Source of the DNA: Cellulomonas sp. URHE0023
GTDB lineage: Bacteria; Actinomycetota; Actinomycetes; Actinomycetales; Cellulomonadaceae
Direction of reading: 5' to 3'
Length of the DNA stretch: 64,000 nt
Assembly (NCBI RefSeq): GCF_000688475.1
Contig: NZ_JIAN01000010.1
Coordinates: 1 to 64,000, forward strand
Part shown: piece by piece, positions 7,706 through 15,624 of the stretch
How the letters are laid out: each line of letters starts with the position of its first letter
How positions within the stretch are numbered: position 1 is the first letter of the stretch
Notes under the pieces: model-generated
Told to the model about the DNA's origin: nothing
What the model saw: the letters and a program-made list of their open reading frames with translations, nothing else
Database searches by the model: none
Translations under genes and position numbers: made by a program

Positions 7706-8112
7706 CGGAGCCCCTGAACGCCCCGCCGCGACAGTCCGTCGGCGACCTGCTCGGCGACGTCACGCGCGACCTGTCGACGCTCATCCGCCAGGAGGTCGAG
7801 CTGGCGAAGGCGGAGGTCACGCAGTCCGCCAAGCAAGCGGCCAAGGGCGGGTCGATGTTCGCCGGCGCAGCCGTCGCCGGACACTTCGTCCTGCTGTTCC
7901 TCTCGGTCGCCCTGTGGTGGGCGCTCGGTGACGCGATGGACTCCCTGCCCTGGTCCGCGGTGATCGTCGCCGTGCTCTGGGCGGTCGTCGCAGCGGTCCT
8001 CGCGTCCCGCGGCCGCGCGGAGGCCAAGCGGGTCGGCGGGATGCCGCGCACCACCGACACGGTCAAGAAGATCCCCAACGCTCTGCAAGGACACGAGGAG
8101 AAGAACTCATGA
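7702..8112 (+). CDS. Actinobacterial holin-X / phage holin superfamily III-like membrane protein
   Basis: 136 residues. The N-terminal helix QSVGDLLGDVTRDLSTLIRQEVELAKAEV is the recognisable start of the actinobacterial Holin-X family, followed by two membrane helices (about 55-77 and 85-105). The ATG at 7702 overlaps the previous TGA, and its own stop overlaps the next ATG. Despite the family name there is no lysis module here. Chromosomal members usually sit beside DUF3618 genes, as here, and are thought to be envelope proteins. Cluster 2 has no counterpart. Confidence 0.85.
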   Translation: MTEPLNAPPRQSVGDLLGDVTRDLSTLIRQEVELAKAEVTQSAKQAAKGGSMFAGAAVAGHFVLLFLSVALWWALGDAMDSLPWSAVIVAVLWAVVAAVLASRGRAEAKRVGGMPRTTDTVKKIPNALQGHEEKNS

Positions 8113-8747
8113 GCACGGACCCGGACCAGATTCGCGAAGACATCGAGCGCACCCGCGCCGAGCTGAGCTCGGACGTGGACGCCCTCACCGACAAGGTCAG
8201 CCCGACGCAGGCCGCCCAGCGGCAGGCACAACGGGTGCGTACCGCTGCGACGGGTGTGAAGGACCGCGTCATGGGTGCCGTCTCCGACGGTGTCGACGCC
8301 GTGCGCGGCACCACGGCCAGCGGTGCCGAGAGCGTCGGGTCGACCGCGTCGGCACTCGGCGACAAGGCGTCGGACGTTCCCCGCATGGCCGCGTCCAGGA
8401 CGCGCGGGAACCCTCTGGCGGCCGGTCTGATCGCGTTCGGTGCGGGCTGGCTCATCTCGTCCGTCCTGCCGAGCACCCGGCAGGAGCAACGTCTCGCACA
8501 GTCCGCCAAGGACCAGGCGGCACCGCTGGTGCAGGAGGCCAAGGACGCCGCCAGGGACGTGGCGGACAACCTGCGCGAGCCCGCTCAGGACGCGGCCGCC
8601 GCCGTCAAGGACCGGGCCGCCGAGGCCGGGTCGACCTTGCGCGACGAGGGCCGTGACGCGGCGTCTGCGATGCGCTCCGAAGCGGGCGACGCGGCGGACA
8701 ACGTCAAGGGCGCCCACGCGGCGGACGACGGCGGTCAGTCCTTCTAG
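8109..8747 (+). CDS. DUF3618 domain protein, long form
   Basis: 212 residues. The DUF3618 signature is at residues 1-35 (STDPDQIREDIERTRAELSSDVDALTDKV). A membrane segment follows at about 100-117 (NPLAAGLIAFGAGWLISSVL), then a long Ala/Asp/Lys/Glu amphipathic repeat (about 125-205) like LEA or apolipoprotein proteins. Paralogue of the 151-residue gene at 33145, which lacks the long repetitive tail. Start overlaps the holin-X stop. A strong terminator follows. Confidence 0.88.
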   Translation: MSTDPDQIREDIERTRAELSSDVDALTDKVSPTQAAQRQAQRVRTAATGVKDRVMGAVSDGVDAVRGTTASGAESVGSTASALGDKASDVPRMAASRTRGNPLAAGLIAFGAGWLISSVLPSTRQEQRLAQSAKDQAAPLVQEAKDAARDVADNLREPAQDAAAAVKDRAAEAGSTLRDEGRDAASAMRSEAGDAADNVKGAHAADDGGQSF

Positions 8748-8755
8748 CGCTGGCA

Positions 8756-8784
8756 GGCGACGGGGCGGCCACCGCCCCGTCGCC
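8756..8784 (+). terminator. Terminator of stress cluster 1
   Basis: Perfect 13-bp stem GGCGACGGGGCGG / CCGCCCCGTCGCC with a 3-nt loop, starting 9 bp after the DUF3618 stop. Confidence 0.85.
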
Positions 8785-8840
8785 CACCACGGACCCATGC
8801 CGCAGGACCCGGTGACCGACGACCTGCGGCTCGTCGCGTC

Positions 8841-9764
8841 GTGAGTCCGGTCGACGCCTCGGTCCTCGCGGCCGTCCTGGCCGCCGTGCAGGAGCGGCGG
8901 CCGGGACCGGCCCCGGACGGCTGGACGCCGAACGTCCAGGGAGCCGTGGGCCAGGTGCTCGGGATGCGGGACGCCGACGGCACCCAGCTCGCGCTCAAGA
9001 TCTACCCGGGCGCGAGCGACACCCGGCCGGCCGCCGAGGTGCTCGGTCTGCGCCTCGCGGCATCGGTCCTGCCGGTTCCTCGCGTCATGCTCCACGGTGC
9101 GCTGGCTGATCGTTCCGCCGGGTACCTGCTGATGACCCGCCTGCCGGGCGTGCGCTGGGCCGACGTCCGGTCCGCGCTCGACCCGAGGAGCGCGACGGCC
9201 CTCACCAGCCAGGCGGGCGGCCTCCTGCGCCGGCTGCACTCGGTGCGCGGTGAACGCTTCGGCGGCCTGCTCGGTCCCCGGTACGGCACGGCATGGGAGC
9301 GCGTCACCGCACTGCGCGACGCGCTCCTGCCCGCGTACGTGCGCTCGGGTGGGCCGTCGCTCCTTGCCGGCCGGGTGGCGCACCTGGTCCAGAGCCGCCG
9401 CGCGGCGGTCGAGTCCTGCCCGGCACCGGTCCTGTGCCACCACGACTTCATCAGCGGCAACATCCTGCTGGCGGACGGGCCGGCTCCCACGATCGCCGGC
9501 GTGGTCGATCTCGAGGGTGCCGCGTGGGACGACCCGATGAGCGACCTGGCCCAGACGCTGGTGCACGTGGCGTTTCACGCCCCGGCAGACGTGGAGGCGC
9601 TCCTCGAGGCCTACGGCCCGAGCACCCACCTGGAGCGGCTGCGGCTCGACCTGTTCACCGTCCTGCACCGGGTCCGCGAGCGCTCGTGGGTCGCCCTCGA
9701 CCGGCCGCAGGGGTGGCAGGGGTCGGCGGCGCGGCTCGACGCGCTGATCGCCGCGGTGGTCTGA
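8841..9764 (+). CDS. Aminoglycoside-phosphotransferase-fold kinase
   Basis: 307 residues. The catalytic loop is CHHDFISGN (Asp202 as base, Asn207), followed by the metal-binding VVDLEGA segment (Asp about 220), the Brenner motif and DFG equivalent of the APH family. The N-lobe carries ALKIYPG with the likely ATP-binding Lys. The family phosphorylates small molecules (aminoglycosides, choline, sugars, macrolides). Nothing in the sequence selects a substrate, so a resistance role should not be assumed. Begins with GTG at 8841. The carbohydrate transport genes begin 134 bp further on, so a sugar-kinase role is possible. Confidence 0.8.
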   Translation: MSPVDASVLAAVLAAVQERRPGPAPDGWTPNVQGAVGQVLGMRDADGTQLALKIYPGASDTRPAAEVLGLRLAASVLPVPRVMLHGALADRSAGYLLMTRLPGVRWADVRSALDPRSATALTSQAGGLLRRLHSVRGERFGGLLGPRYGTAWERVTALRDALLPAYVRSGGPSLLAGRVAHLVQSRRAAVESCPAPVLCHHDFISGNILLADGPAPTIAGVVDLEGAAWDDPMSDLAQTLVHVAFHAPADVEALLEAYGPSTHLERLRLDLFTVLHRVRERSWVALDRPQGWQGSAARLDALIAAVV

Positions 9765-9802
9765 ACCACCCCGTGTTGCGGTGGCCTCGGCCCGGAGTTA
9801 CG

Positions 9803-9829
9803 TTCGCGAAATCGTGGCCCGAGGGCCAC
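9803..9829 (+). promoter_or_regulatory. Palindromes upstream of the sugar ABC permease operon
   Basis: Two dyads sit 70-95 bp before the first permease: TTCGCGAA (9803-9810, perfect 8-bp palindrome with a central CG as in LacI operators) and GTGGCCC-GA-GGGCCAC (9814-9829, 7-bp arms). Either could be the operator for the sugar operon. They differ from the GAAGCGCTTC sites near 18.35 kb. Confidence 0.4.
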
Positions 9830-9898
9830 ACCAGGAGCGGGGTTCCGGGCGAGAACAGGCCGGTGGCACCCGCGCTGGTCGCGCAGGCGGAGGCGCTC

Positions 9899-10852
9899 AT
9901 GGCGCAGACCGACGTCGTGCGGGCCGCCTCGCCGACGCGGCCGAAACCCTCCCGTGCGCGCTTCCACCGCCGCGAGGCCATCGCGGGCTACCTGTTCATC
10001 TCCCCCTGGCTCATCGGCTTCCTGATCTTCACCGCCGGCGCGATGATCTACAGCCTCGTCATCTCGTTCAGCCACTACAACCTCGCGACGAACGCCGCCG
10101 TGCCGGCCGGTCTGTCCAACTACCGGGGGCTCGTGGAGGACCCACGAGTTGCCACCGCCCTGGGCAACACGCTCTTCTACGCCCTGCTGGCAGTGCCGCT
10201 CGAGATCGCGTTCGCGCTGTTCCTGGCCTCGCTGCTCAACGGCATCGGACGTGGCGCCGGCGCCTTCCGGACGCTCTACTACCTGCCGCGGATGACTCCC
10301 CTGGTGGCCACGGCCGCGGTGTTCTTCCTCCTGCTCAACGGGAACACCGGCGCGATCAACCAGGGCCTGCGCGTGTTCGGGATCGAGGGCCCGCAGTGGC
10401 TCGTCGACCCCACGTGGATCAAGCCGTCGATCGTCCTCATGCAGCTCTGGGCGGTCAGCGGCACCATGGTGATCTTCCTCGCCGCCCTGAAGAACGTGCC
10501 GCGAGAGCTGTACGAGGTGGCGTCGCTGGACGGCGCCGGACCGGTCCGACGGTTCTTCAGCATCACCCTTCCGATGATCTCCAGCGCGATGTTCTTCAAC
10601 GTCATCGTGCTCACGATCGCCGCGTTCCAGGTGTTCGACCAGGCGTACCTGCTGTTCTGGCGCGACCAGTCGAACTCGTCGCCCGAGGCGTCGCTGTTCT
10701 ACGCCGTGTACCTGTTCCAGCAGGCCTTCCGGCAGTTCAACTTCGGGTTCGCCGCCGCGATGGCCTGGCTGCTGTTCGTCATCATCATGATCGTCACGTT
10801 CGTGCAGATGAGGTTCGGCAACCGGCTCGTCTACTACGAGGGAGACCGCTGA
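9899..10852 (+). CDS. Carbohydrate ABC transporter permease (MalF/UgpA type)
   Basis: 317-residue inner-membrane permease with about six helices, beginning AGYLFISPWLIGFLIF near residue 30. The cytoplasmic coupling-helix EAA motif is present as ELYEVASLDGAGPVRRFFSITLP (about 202-224). ATG at 9899 with GGAGG five bases upstream. Its TGA shares a base with the ATG of the next permease (TGATG). No ATPase gene is present, so a shared MsiK-type ATPase encoded elsewhere is expected, as is common in actinobacterial sugar importers. The binding protein is likely the gene at 21566. Confidence 0.93.
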   Translation: MAQTDVVRAASPTRPKPSRARFHRREAIAGYLFISPWLIGFLIFTAGAMIYSLVISFSHYNLATNAAVPAGLSNYRGLVEDPRVATALGNTLFYALLAVPLEIAFALFLASLLNGIGRGAGAFRTLYYLPRMTPLVATAAVFFLLLNGNTGAINQGLRVFGIEGPQWLVDPTWIKPSIVLMQLWAVSGTMVIFLAALKNVPRELYEVASLDGAGPVRRFFSITLPMISSAMFFNVIVLTIAAFQVFDQAYLLFWRDQSNSSPEASLFYAVYLFQQAFRQFNFGFAAAMAWLLFVIIMIVTFVQMRFGNRLVYYEGDR

Positions 10853-11790
10853 TGTCCGCCGTCGGCACCGCGGGTCCGCGCCCGGGCCCGGCCGTCATCG
10901 TCGCGCCGAGACCCGAGGACAGGCCACCGGACGGAGGGCCGCACGGACCTCGGCACCGGGTCGGGCGCATCGTGCTCTGGGTGCTGTCCGTCGGCTTCGC
11001 CCTGATGTTCCTGTACCCGTTCGCGTGGCTGCTCGCGGCGAGCCTCAAGGGGCGCGGCAAGGTCTTCGACAACTCGCTGTGGCCCGGGACGTTCCAGTGG
11101 TCCAACTACGTCGAGGTCTGGCGCGAGCTGCCGCTGCTGCACTGGGTGGGCACGAGCTTCGCGATCGCCGTCATCGCCTCGGTGGCCGTCGCGCTGTCCA
11201 GCTCCATCGTGGCGTTCGGCTTCGCCTACTTCCGGTTCCCGGGGCGTGGCCTGCTGTTCGGGCTCGTGCTCGCGACCATGATGCTGCCGGGCGCGGTCAC
11301 CATGGTGCCCATCTACCTCATCTGGAAGAACGTCGGGCTGCTGGGCACGTGGGTCCCGCTGTTCGGCGCCAACCTGTTCGGGTCGGCGTTCTACATCTTC
11401 CTGCAGCGCCAGTTCTTCCTCGGCCTGCCGCGCGAGCTGTTCGAGGCCGCCCGCATCGACGGCGCGAGCTACTGGAAGATGTTCTGGAAGGTCGCGATGC
11501 CGCTGTCCATCCCGTCGTTCATCATCGTGCTGCTGTTCGAGTTCCAGGCCAGCTGGAACAACCTGCAGCAGGCGCTGATCTACCTGAACGCGGGCAGCGT
11601 CGAGGGGTTCACCGCTCCGCTCGGGATCGCCTACGCGATGACCAAGTACAGCCCGACGGCGGGCGGGCAGGGCGACTACCAGTACGTCATGGTGGCGTCC
11701 CTCATCGTCACCATCCCCATGCTGGTGCTGTTCGCCTTCGGGCAGCGGTACTTCATCGAGGGCGTGGCCACCACGGGGCGCAAGGGGTAG
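10852..11790 (+). CDS. Carbohydrate ABC transporter permease (MalG/UgpE type)
   Basis: 312 residues. A Pro-rich cytoplasmic N-terminus is followed by six membrane helices. The EAA loop reads LPRELFEAARIDGASYWKMFWKVAMP (about 192-217), the standard MalG signature for docking to the ATPase. Partner of the permease immediately upstream, with which it overlaps by one base. Convergent with the glycosidase operon, whose last stop lies 1 bp away. Substrate inferred to be an oligosaccharide released by the neighbouring GH38 and GH36-like enzymes. Confidence 0.93.
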   Translation: MSAVGTAGPRPGPAVIVAPRPEDRPPDGGPHGPRHRVGRIVLWVLSVGFALMFLYPFAWLLAASLKGRGKVFDNSLWPGTFQWSNYVEVWRELPLLHWVGTSFAIAVIASVAVALSSSIVAFGFAYFRFPGRGLLFGLVLATMMLPGAVTMVPIYLIWKNVGLLGTWVPLFGANLFGSAFYIFLQRQFFLGLPRELFEAARIDGASYWKMFWKVAMPLSIPSFIIVLLFEFQASWNNLQQALIYLNAGSVEGFTAPLGIAYAMTKYSPTAGGQGDYQYVMVASLIVTIPMLVLFAFGQRYFIEGVATTGRKG

Positions 11791-11791
11791 G

Positions 11792-13780
11792 TCACCGCGC
11801 GGGGACCAGGAGCTCCGGTCGCGCGATCGCCCCCTCGCACGCCAGCAGCAGGACCCCGACCGACCAGGCGTGCGACAGGGTGAGCAGCATCCCCTTCGGC
11901 TGGAACGCCTCCGTCTGGTAGTAGCGCTCGCTCGCCATGCCCCGGTAGGCGTTGAAGTCACCGTCGAACCGCGCGATGAGCTGCCGGAAGCACGCCAGGG
12001 TCTCGCGTGCGCGCTCGACGTAGTGGTCGTCGCCCGTGGCCGCCGACAGCTCGGCGAGCTCCACGGTGCAGACGAGCCCGTACGCGTGCAGGTGCGGGTT
12101 CGGCGGGGAGGCGTTGTCCGCTCCCCTGGTCCGGAAGTCGTAGACGTCGAGGAGCGTCCCGGCGGGGAACGTCGTGTTGTAGGTGTACCGGAAGGTGAGC
12201 ATCCAGTCGGCTGCGCGTCGGGCGAGGTCCAGCCAGCGCGGGTCGCCGGTGCGCCGGTGCAGTGCGACGTAGGACATGACGGCGACGTACCCGTCCTCGG
12301 AGGTCGGCGCCGCGTCGACGTCCTCGGGTGCACCGTGGAGCAGCCCGTCCTCCACGAACGACGCGTAGTACTCACCGGCGCGCAAGGCAGCCGCCAGGTA
12401 GGCGCCGCCGTCCCAGCGGGACGCCTCCGCCAGCGGCCCGACCCACGCGAGCCCGGCGGTGCCGTCCCACGACAGCACGTCACCCGTGAGGGCGTGGTGC
12501 GCGGATCCGAGGTTGCCGTCTGCGCGTTGCCGCGCGGCGACGACGTCGAGCGTGGACCGCAGGGCGTCCGACCAGCGGGGGTGCCGGAGCCGCACCTCGG
12601 GTCCGAGCTCGAGTGCGCGCAGCAGGAACAGCGATGCCTCGGCGAGCGTGCGTGACTGCAGCGCGTGCGGCCGGCTCGACCAGCTCTGGGTCCAGCCCTT
12701 CTCGGCGTACCAGACGCCCCAGAGCGATCCCGACGGCGAGAGCTCGGCGCACACGAAGTCGATCACGCGCTCCGCCCGGCGCACCTCCTCGCCCCGCGCA
12801 CGGCGACGGCCGTGCACGAGCAGGGCGTACGCCCACGGGATGCCGCTGAGCCACCCGACGTGCATCGCCTGCCTGTCCACCGACAACCCGTCGCGTCCCG
12901 CGATCCCGCGGTCGAACCCCACCGTCTCGAGCAGGACGCCGGGCTCGGCGTAGTGCCATCGGCACAGGCCGTCGGCGGCCAGGTCCGCCGCCTCCTCGAC
13001 GCCCACCCACGGCCGCAGCGGAGCCTCGGCCCGGGACCTCGCGTGCTCGGCCCGCAGGACCGGGGCGTACCCGTGGCGGTCGGCCCCGAGGGCGTGGACC
13101 ACCGCCTCGAGGATGACCTCCTCGCCGGGCACCCAGCGGTGGCTCGCCCGCTCGGCCGGTCGAGGGGACGGCGAGCCGTCGTAGCTCACCGGTTCCTCCC
13201 GGAACGGGAAGGTCAGGTGCAGGGTTCCCCGACGTGTGCCCGCGTCGTGCGCGAAGCCCATCCCCGTCATGCCGAGTGCGGTGGTCTCCGGGGCGAGCAT
13301 GGCCAGCCCACCCGGACCCGCCCAGCCGAAGACGGCGGGCGTGGCAGCCCGGTCGGCCCGCAGCGCCCAGTGGTCGCTGACCAGGCGGTCGTAGTCGCGC
13401 GCACCGACCTCGAAGCGGGGAAAGGCGAGAGGGCTGTCCGCAGGTCGGTTGGCGCCGTAGAACGCCCCGGGCACCAGCCACCACGGCGGGTCGTCGTCGG
13501 GGGGCAGCTCGCACCGCACACGGATGGACGCGTCCGCCACGTCCGTCCCGTCGTAGCGGACCGTCAGCCGCAGCGTCCGTCGGCCGGAGCGATCGGGCGG
13601 CGACCACCGAGCGTCGGCGCGGAAGCCACGGCAGGTGCCGCGCAGGGTGCCGTCCGGGGCAGACCCGACGTCGAGGAACCGCTCCGCACGCCCGTCCGGG
13701 AGCAGCAGCTCGGCCACGTGCTCGACGCGGCCGACCACGGTCCCGTCCGGCGTCCGCAGCTCCAGGGGCACGGTGCTCAC
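11792..13780 (-). CDS. Predicted (alpha/alpha)6-barrel carbohydrate-active protein with N-terminal beta-sandwich
   Basis: 662 residues, no family recognised with confidence. Residues 1-190 are beta-rich. Residues 230-650 form repeated helix pairs with aromatic and acidic residues (WLSGIPWAYALL, KGWTQSWSSRPHALQ, SEDGYVAVMSYVALH, PNPHLHAYGLVCTVEL, YYQTEAFQPKGMLL), the pattern of six-hairpin glycosidases, lyases and AGE-type sugar isomerases. No signal peptide, so it should act in the cytoplasm on imported sugar. The GTG start overlaps the stop of the tandem MBL gene (GTGA), making it the last gene of a four-gene operon. Candidate activities are an unsaturated-glycan hydrolase, a glycosidase or an epimerase; none is proven. 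Confidence 0.6.
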   Translation of the reverse strand: MSTVPLELRTPDGTVVGRVEHVAELLLPDGRAERFLDVGSAPDGTLRGTCRGFRADARWSPPDRSGRRTLRLTVRYDGTDVADASIRVRCELPPDDDPPWWLVPGAFYGANRPADSPLAFPRFEVGARDYDRLVSDHWALRADRAATPAVFGWAGPGGLAMLAPETTALGMTGMGFAHDAGTRRGTLHLTFPFREEPVSYDGSPSPRPAERASHRWVPGEEVILEAVVHALGADRHGYAPVLRAEHARSRAEAPLRPWVGVEEAADLAADGLCRWHYAEPGVLLETVGFDRGIAGRDGLSVDRQAMHVGWLSGIPWAYALLVHGRRRARGEEVRRAERVIDFVCAELSPSGSLWGVWYAEKGWTQSWSSRPHALQSRTLAEASLFLLRALELGPEVRLRHPRWSDALRSTLDVVAARQRADGNLGSAHHALTGDVLSWDGTAGLAWVGPLAEASRWDGGAYLAAALRAGEYYASFVEDGLLHGAPEDVDAAPTSEDGYVAVMSYVALHRRTGDPRWLDLARRAADWMLTFRYTYNTTFPAGTLLDVYDFRTRGADNASPPNPHLHAYGLVCTVELAELSAATGDDHYVERARETLACFRQLIARFDGDFNAYRGMASERYYQTEAFQPKGMLLTLSHAWSVGVLLLACEGAIARPELLVPAR

Positions 13781-15624
13781 GCGTCCACCACCTCGAGGAC
13801 CGCCTCGGCGTGCTGCCCTAGACGCAGCTCCCCGATGCTCACGTCGAAGGCGACCGGCACCCTGCGACGGGCCGGTCCGCACGCCGTGACCGAGACGTGG
13901 ACGTCGGCCACACCGCCGCCGGCCACCTCCGTGGTGGCGACGCGAGGCTCGCAACGCCAGCCGCCGGGCACGACCGTCCGCACGACCGCCGGGCGTGGCC
14001 CGGCGAACGGGTTGCGCACCTGCACCGTGAAGTCGCTCGGCTCCCCCGCCACGAGCCGCGCGCGGTACGGCGTCGCGCGGGCCAGCACGCCGTCGGCGCC
14101 GAGGTCGAGCTCGTCGAGCGGGAGGAGGTCGCGGTGCACGCGGACCACCTCCTCGCCCTGCGCGGCGAGCATCTCGAGGTAGGGGTCGTCTACCCACCGC
14201 GGCTCCCAGTGCCCCGAGACCATGACGCCTGGCGCGACCTCGCGGTACAGCCGCGCGCTGTCCCGGTAGTCCCCGACGCGGAAGCGGTTGCGGTACTGGT
14301 AGTTGAGGACCTCGCGGCGGCGGCCCGGGATCCCGAGCCCGTCCTGCTGGTCACCCGTCACCAGCACCCGGGTGCCGTCGACCACGACCTCGAACGCCGC
14401 CGCGAACAGCGTGTGCCCGGGCAGCTCGTGCACGGTGATCTCGTACTCCCGCCAGGACACCGTCGCGCCGAGCGGAAGCACCCGGTCCACCGGCACGGGA
14501 TCGAACCACAGGCAGGGCAGGTCGTGCTCGGCGGGTGACTCGAGGACGGGGGCCACGTTGGCCGCCGCCCACACCTGTGTTCCTTCCACGTCCCGCAGGA
14601 GGTTCATGCCCGCCACGTGGTCGTCGTGGTAGTGCGTCGCCAGGACCACCTCGACCGCACCGACGCCGTAGGTGCGGCGCAGCGCGGGCAACGACGCGAG
14701 CCACGGACGGCGCGACGCCCGGTCGTAGCCGGCCGGCAGGCCCGTGGTCATGTCGTACCCGTAGTCGATGAGGAGCGCGGCACCCGAGCGGGACAGCAGC
14801 ACGTAGCTGCACGCGAGGCTCGACGTGTTCAGCAGGAGGTGCTCGGTCACCCGCAGGTACGGGTCCTCCCACCGGGTCCGCAGGTCCCACGGCAAAGGTC
14901 GACGCGAGTCGACGTAGGCCCGCATGCGCGTCGCGAGCAGCCCGAGTGCGTGCCGCGGGTCATCCATGACGTCCCCGTGCGACGGGAGCAGGAGGTCCAC
15001 GCCGCGGTCCGTGAGCAGGTAGGCGGACAGCACCGTCATCGCCGGGCCCTCGGTGTCGGTGTAGCTCCACTGGCTCGCCGCGAGCGACCACACCTTGCCC
15101 GGCGCGTACACGAGGTCACCGCTGAAGGCCAGGACCAACCCCGCGGCTCGGACCAGGTACGTCACGGACCCGACGGTGTGACCGGGCGTGGGCAGCACCT
15201 CGACGTCGACCCCGCCGTACGAGGCGGTGCGGTACTCGGGCACCACGCTGTCCACCGGCACGGGCGCCAGCAGCGAGAAGCGGTCCTGCCGCAGGTTGTA
15301 GTCGTTGTCGAGGGGACGGGTGCGCCACATCTCGTCGACCCGGTCGAACAGGTCGCGCTCGACCGGCGGGACGTGCACGCGGATACCGGCGGCCACGGCG
15401 CGCGGCAGCCCCTGCGCCTGGTCCCGGTGGTGGTGCGTCAGCAGCACGTCGGTGATCCGGTCGACGCCCATGGCGTCGAGCTCGTCCAGCACGGCACCCG
15501 AGCCGAAGTCGATGGCGATCCCGGTGCGCCCGGAACCATGTTCCGCGACGACGACGTACACGTGGCAGGTGTCGGCGACGCGGAACACACCGGGCACCAC
15601 CTCCGTCGGGGCTGTGCCGCTCAT
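13777..15624 (-). CDS. Tandem metallo-beta-lactamase-fold protein
   Basis: 615 residues with two complete MBL-like lobes. Lobe 1 (about 1-260) has THHHRDQ at 63-69, GHTVGS and SGD. Lobe 2 (about 265-510) has THYHDDH near 329-335, GHTLFAA and TGDQQD. Lobe 1 ends its zinc motif in Gln rather than His, so the two sites are not equivalent. Residues about 510-615 form a beta-sandwich-like tail. No signal peptide is seen. It lies between glycosidase genes with 4-base overlaps on both sides, so its substrate is probably a sugar ester, lactone or thioester in that pathway. I know no characterised enzyme with this architecture. Confidence 0.75.
   Translation of the reverse strand: MSGTAPTEVVPGVFRVADTCHVYVVVAEHGSGRTGIAIDFGSGAVLDELDAMGVDRITDVLLTHHHRDQAQGLPRAVAAGIRVHVPPVERDLFDRVDEMWRTRPLDNDYNLRQDRFSLLAPVPVDSVVPEYRTASYGGVDVEVLPTPGHTVGSVTYLVRAAGLVLAFSGDLVYAPGKVWSLAASQWSYTDTEGPAMTVLSAYLLTDRGVDLLLPSHGDVMDDPRHALGLLATRMRAYVDSRRPLPWDLRTRWEDPYLRVTEHLLLNTSSLACSYVLLSRSGAALLIDYGYDMTTGLPAGYDRASRRPWLASLPALRRTYGVGAVEVVLATHYHDDHVAGMNLLRDVEGTQVWAAANVAPVLESPAEHDLPCLWFDPVPVDRVLPLGATVSWREYEITVHELPGHTLFAAAFEVVVDGTRVLVTGDQQDGLGIPGRRREVLNYQYRNRFRVGDYRDSARLYREVAPGVMVSGHWEPRWVDDPYLEMLAAQGEEVVRVHRDLLPLDELDLGADGVLARATPYRARLVAGEPSDFTVQVRNPFAGPRPAVVRTVVPGGWRCEPRVATTEVAGGGVADVHVSVTACGPARRRVPVAFDVSIGELRLGQHAEAVLEVVDA

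Noticed and set aside
7702..8112. Holin gene as evidence of a prophage
   Set aside because: No other phage genes nearby; chromosomal holin-X/DUF3618 clusters are ordinary in actinobacteria.
8841..9764. Antibiotic-resistance gene
   Set aside because: APH fold alone does not show drug modification; many such kinases act on metabolites and the neighbours are sugar genes.
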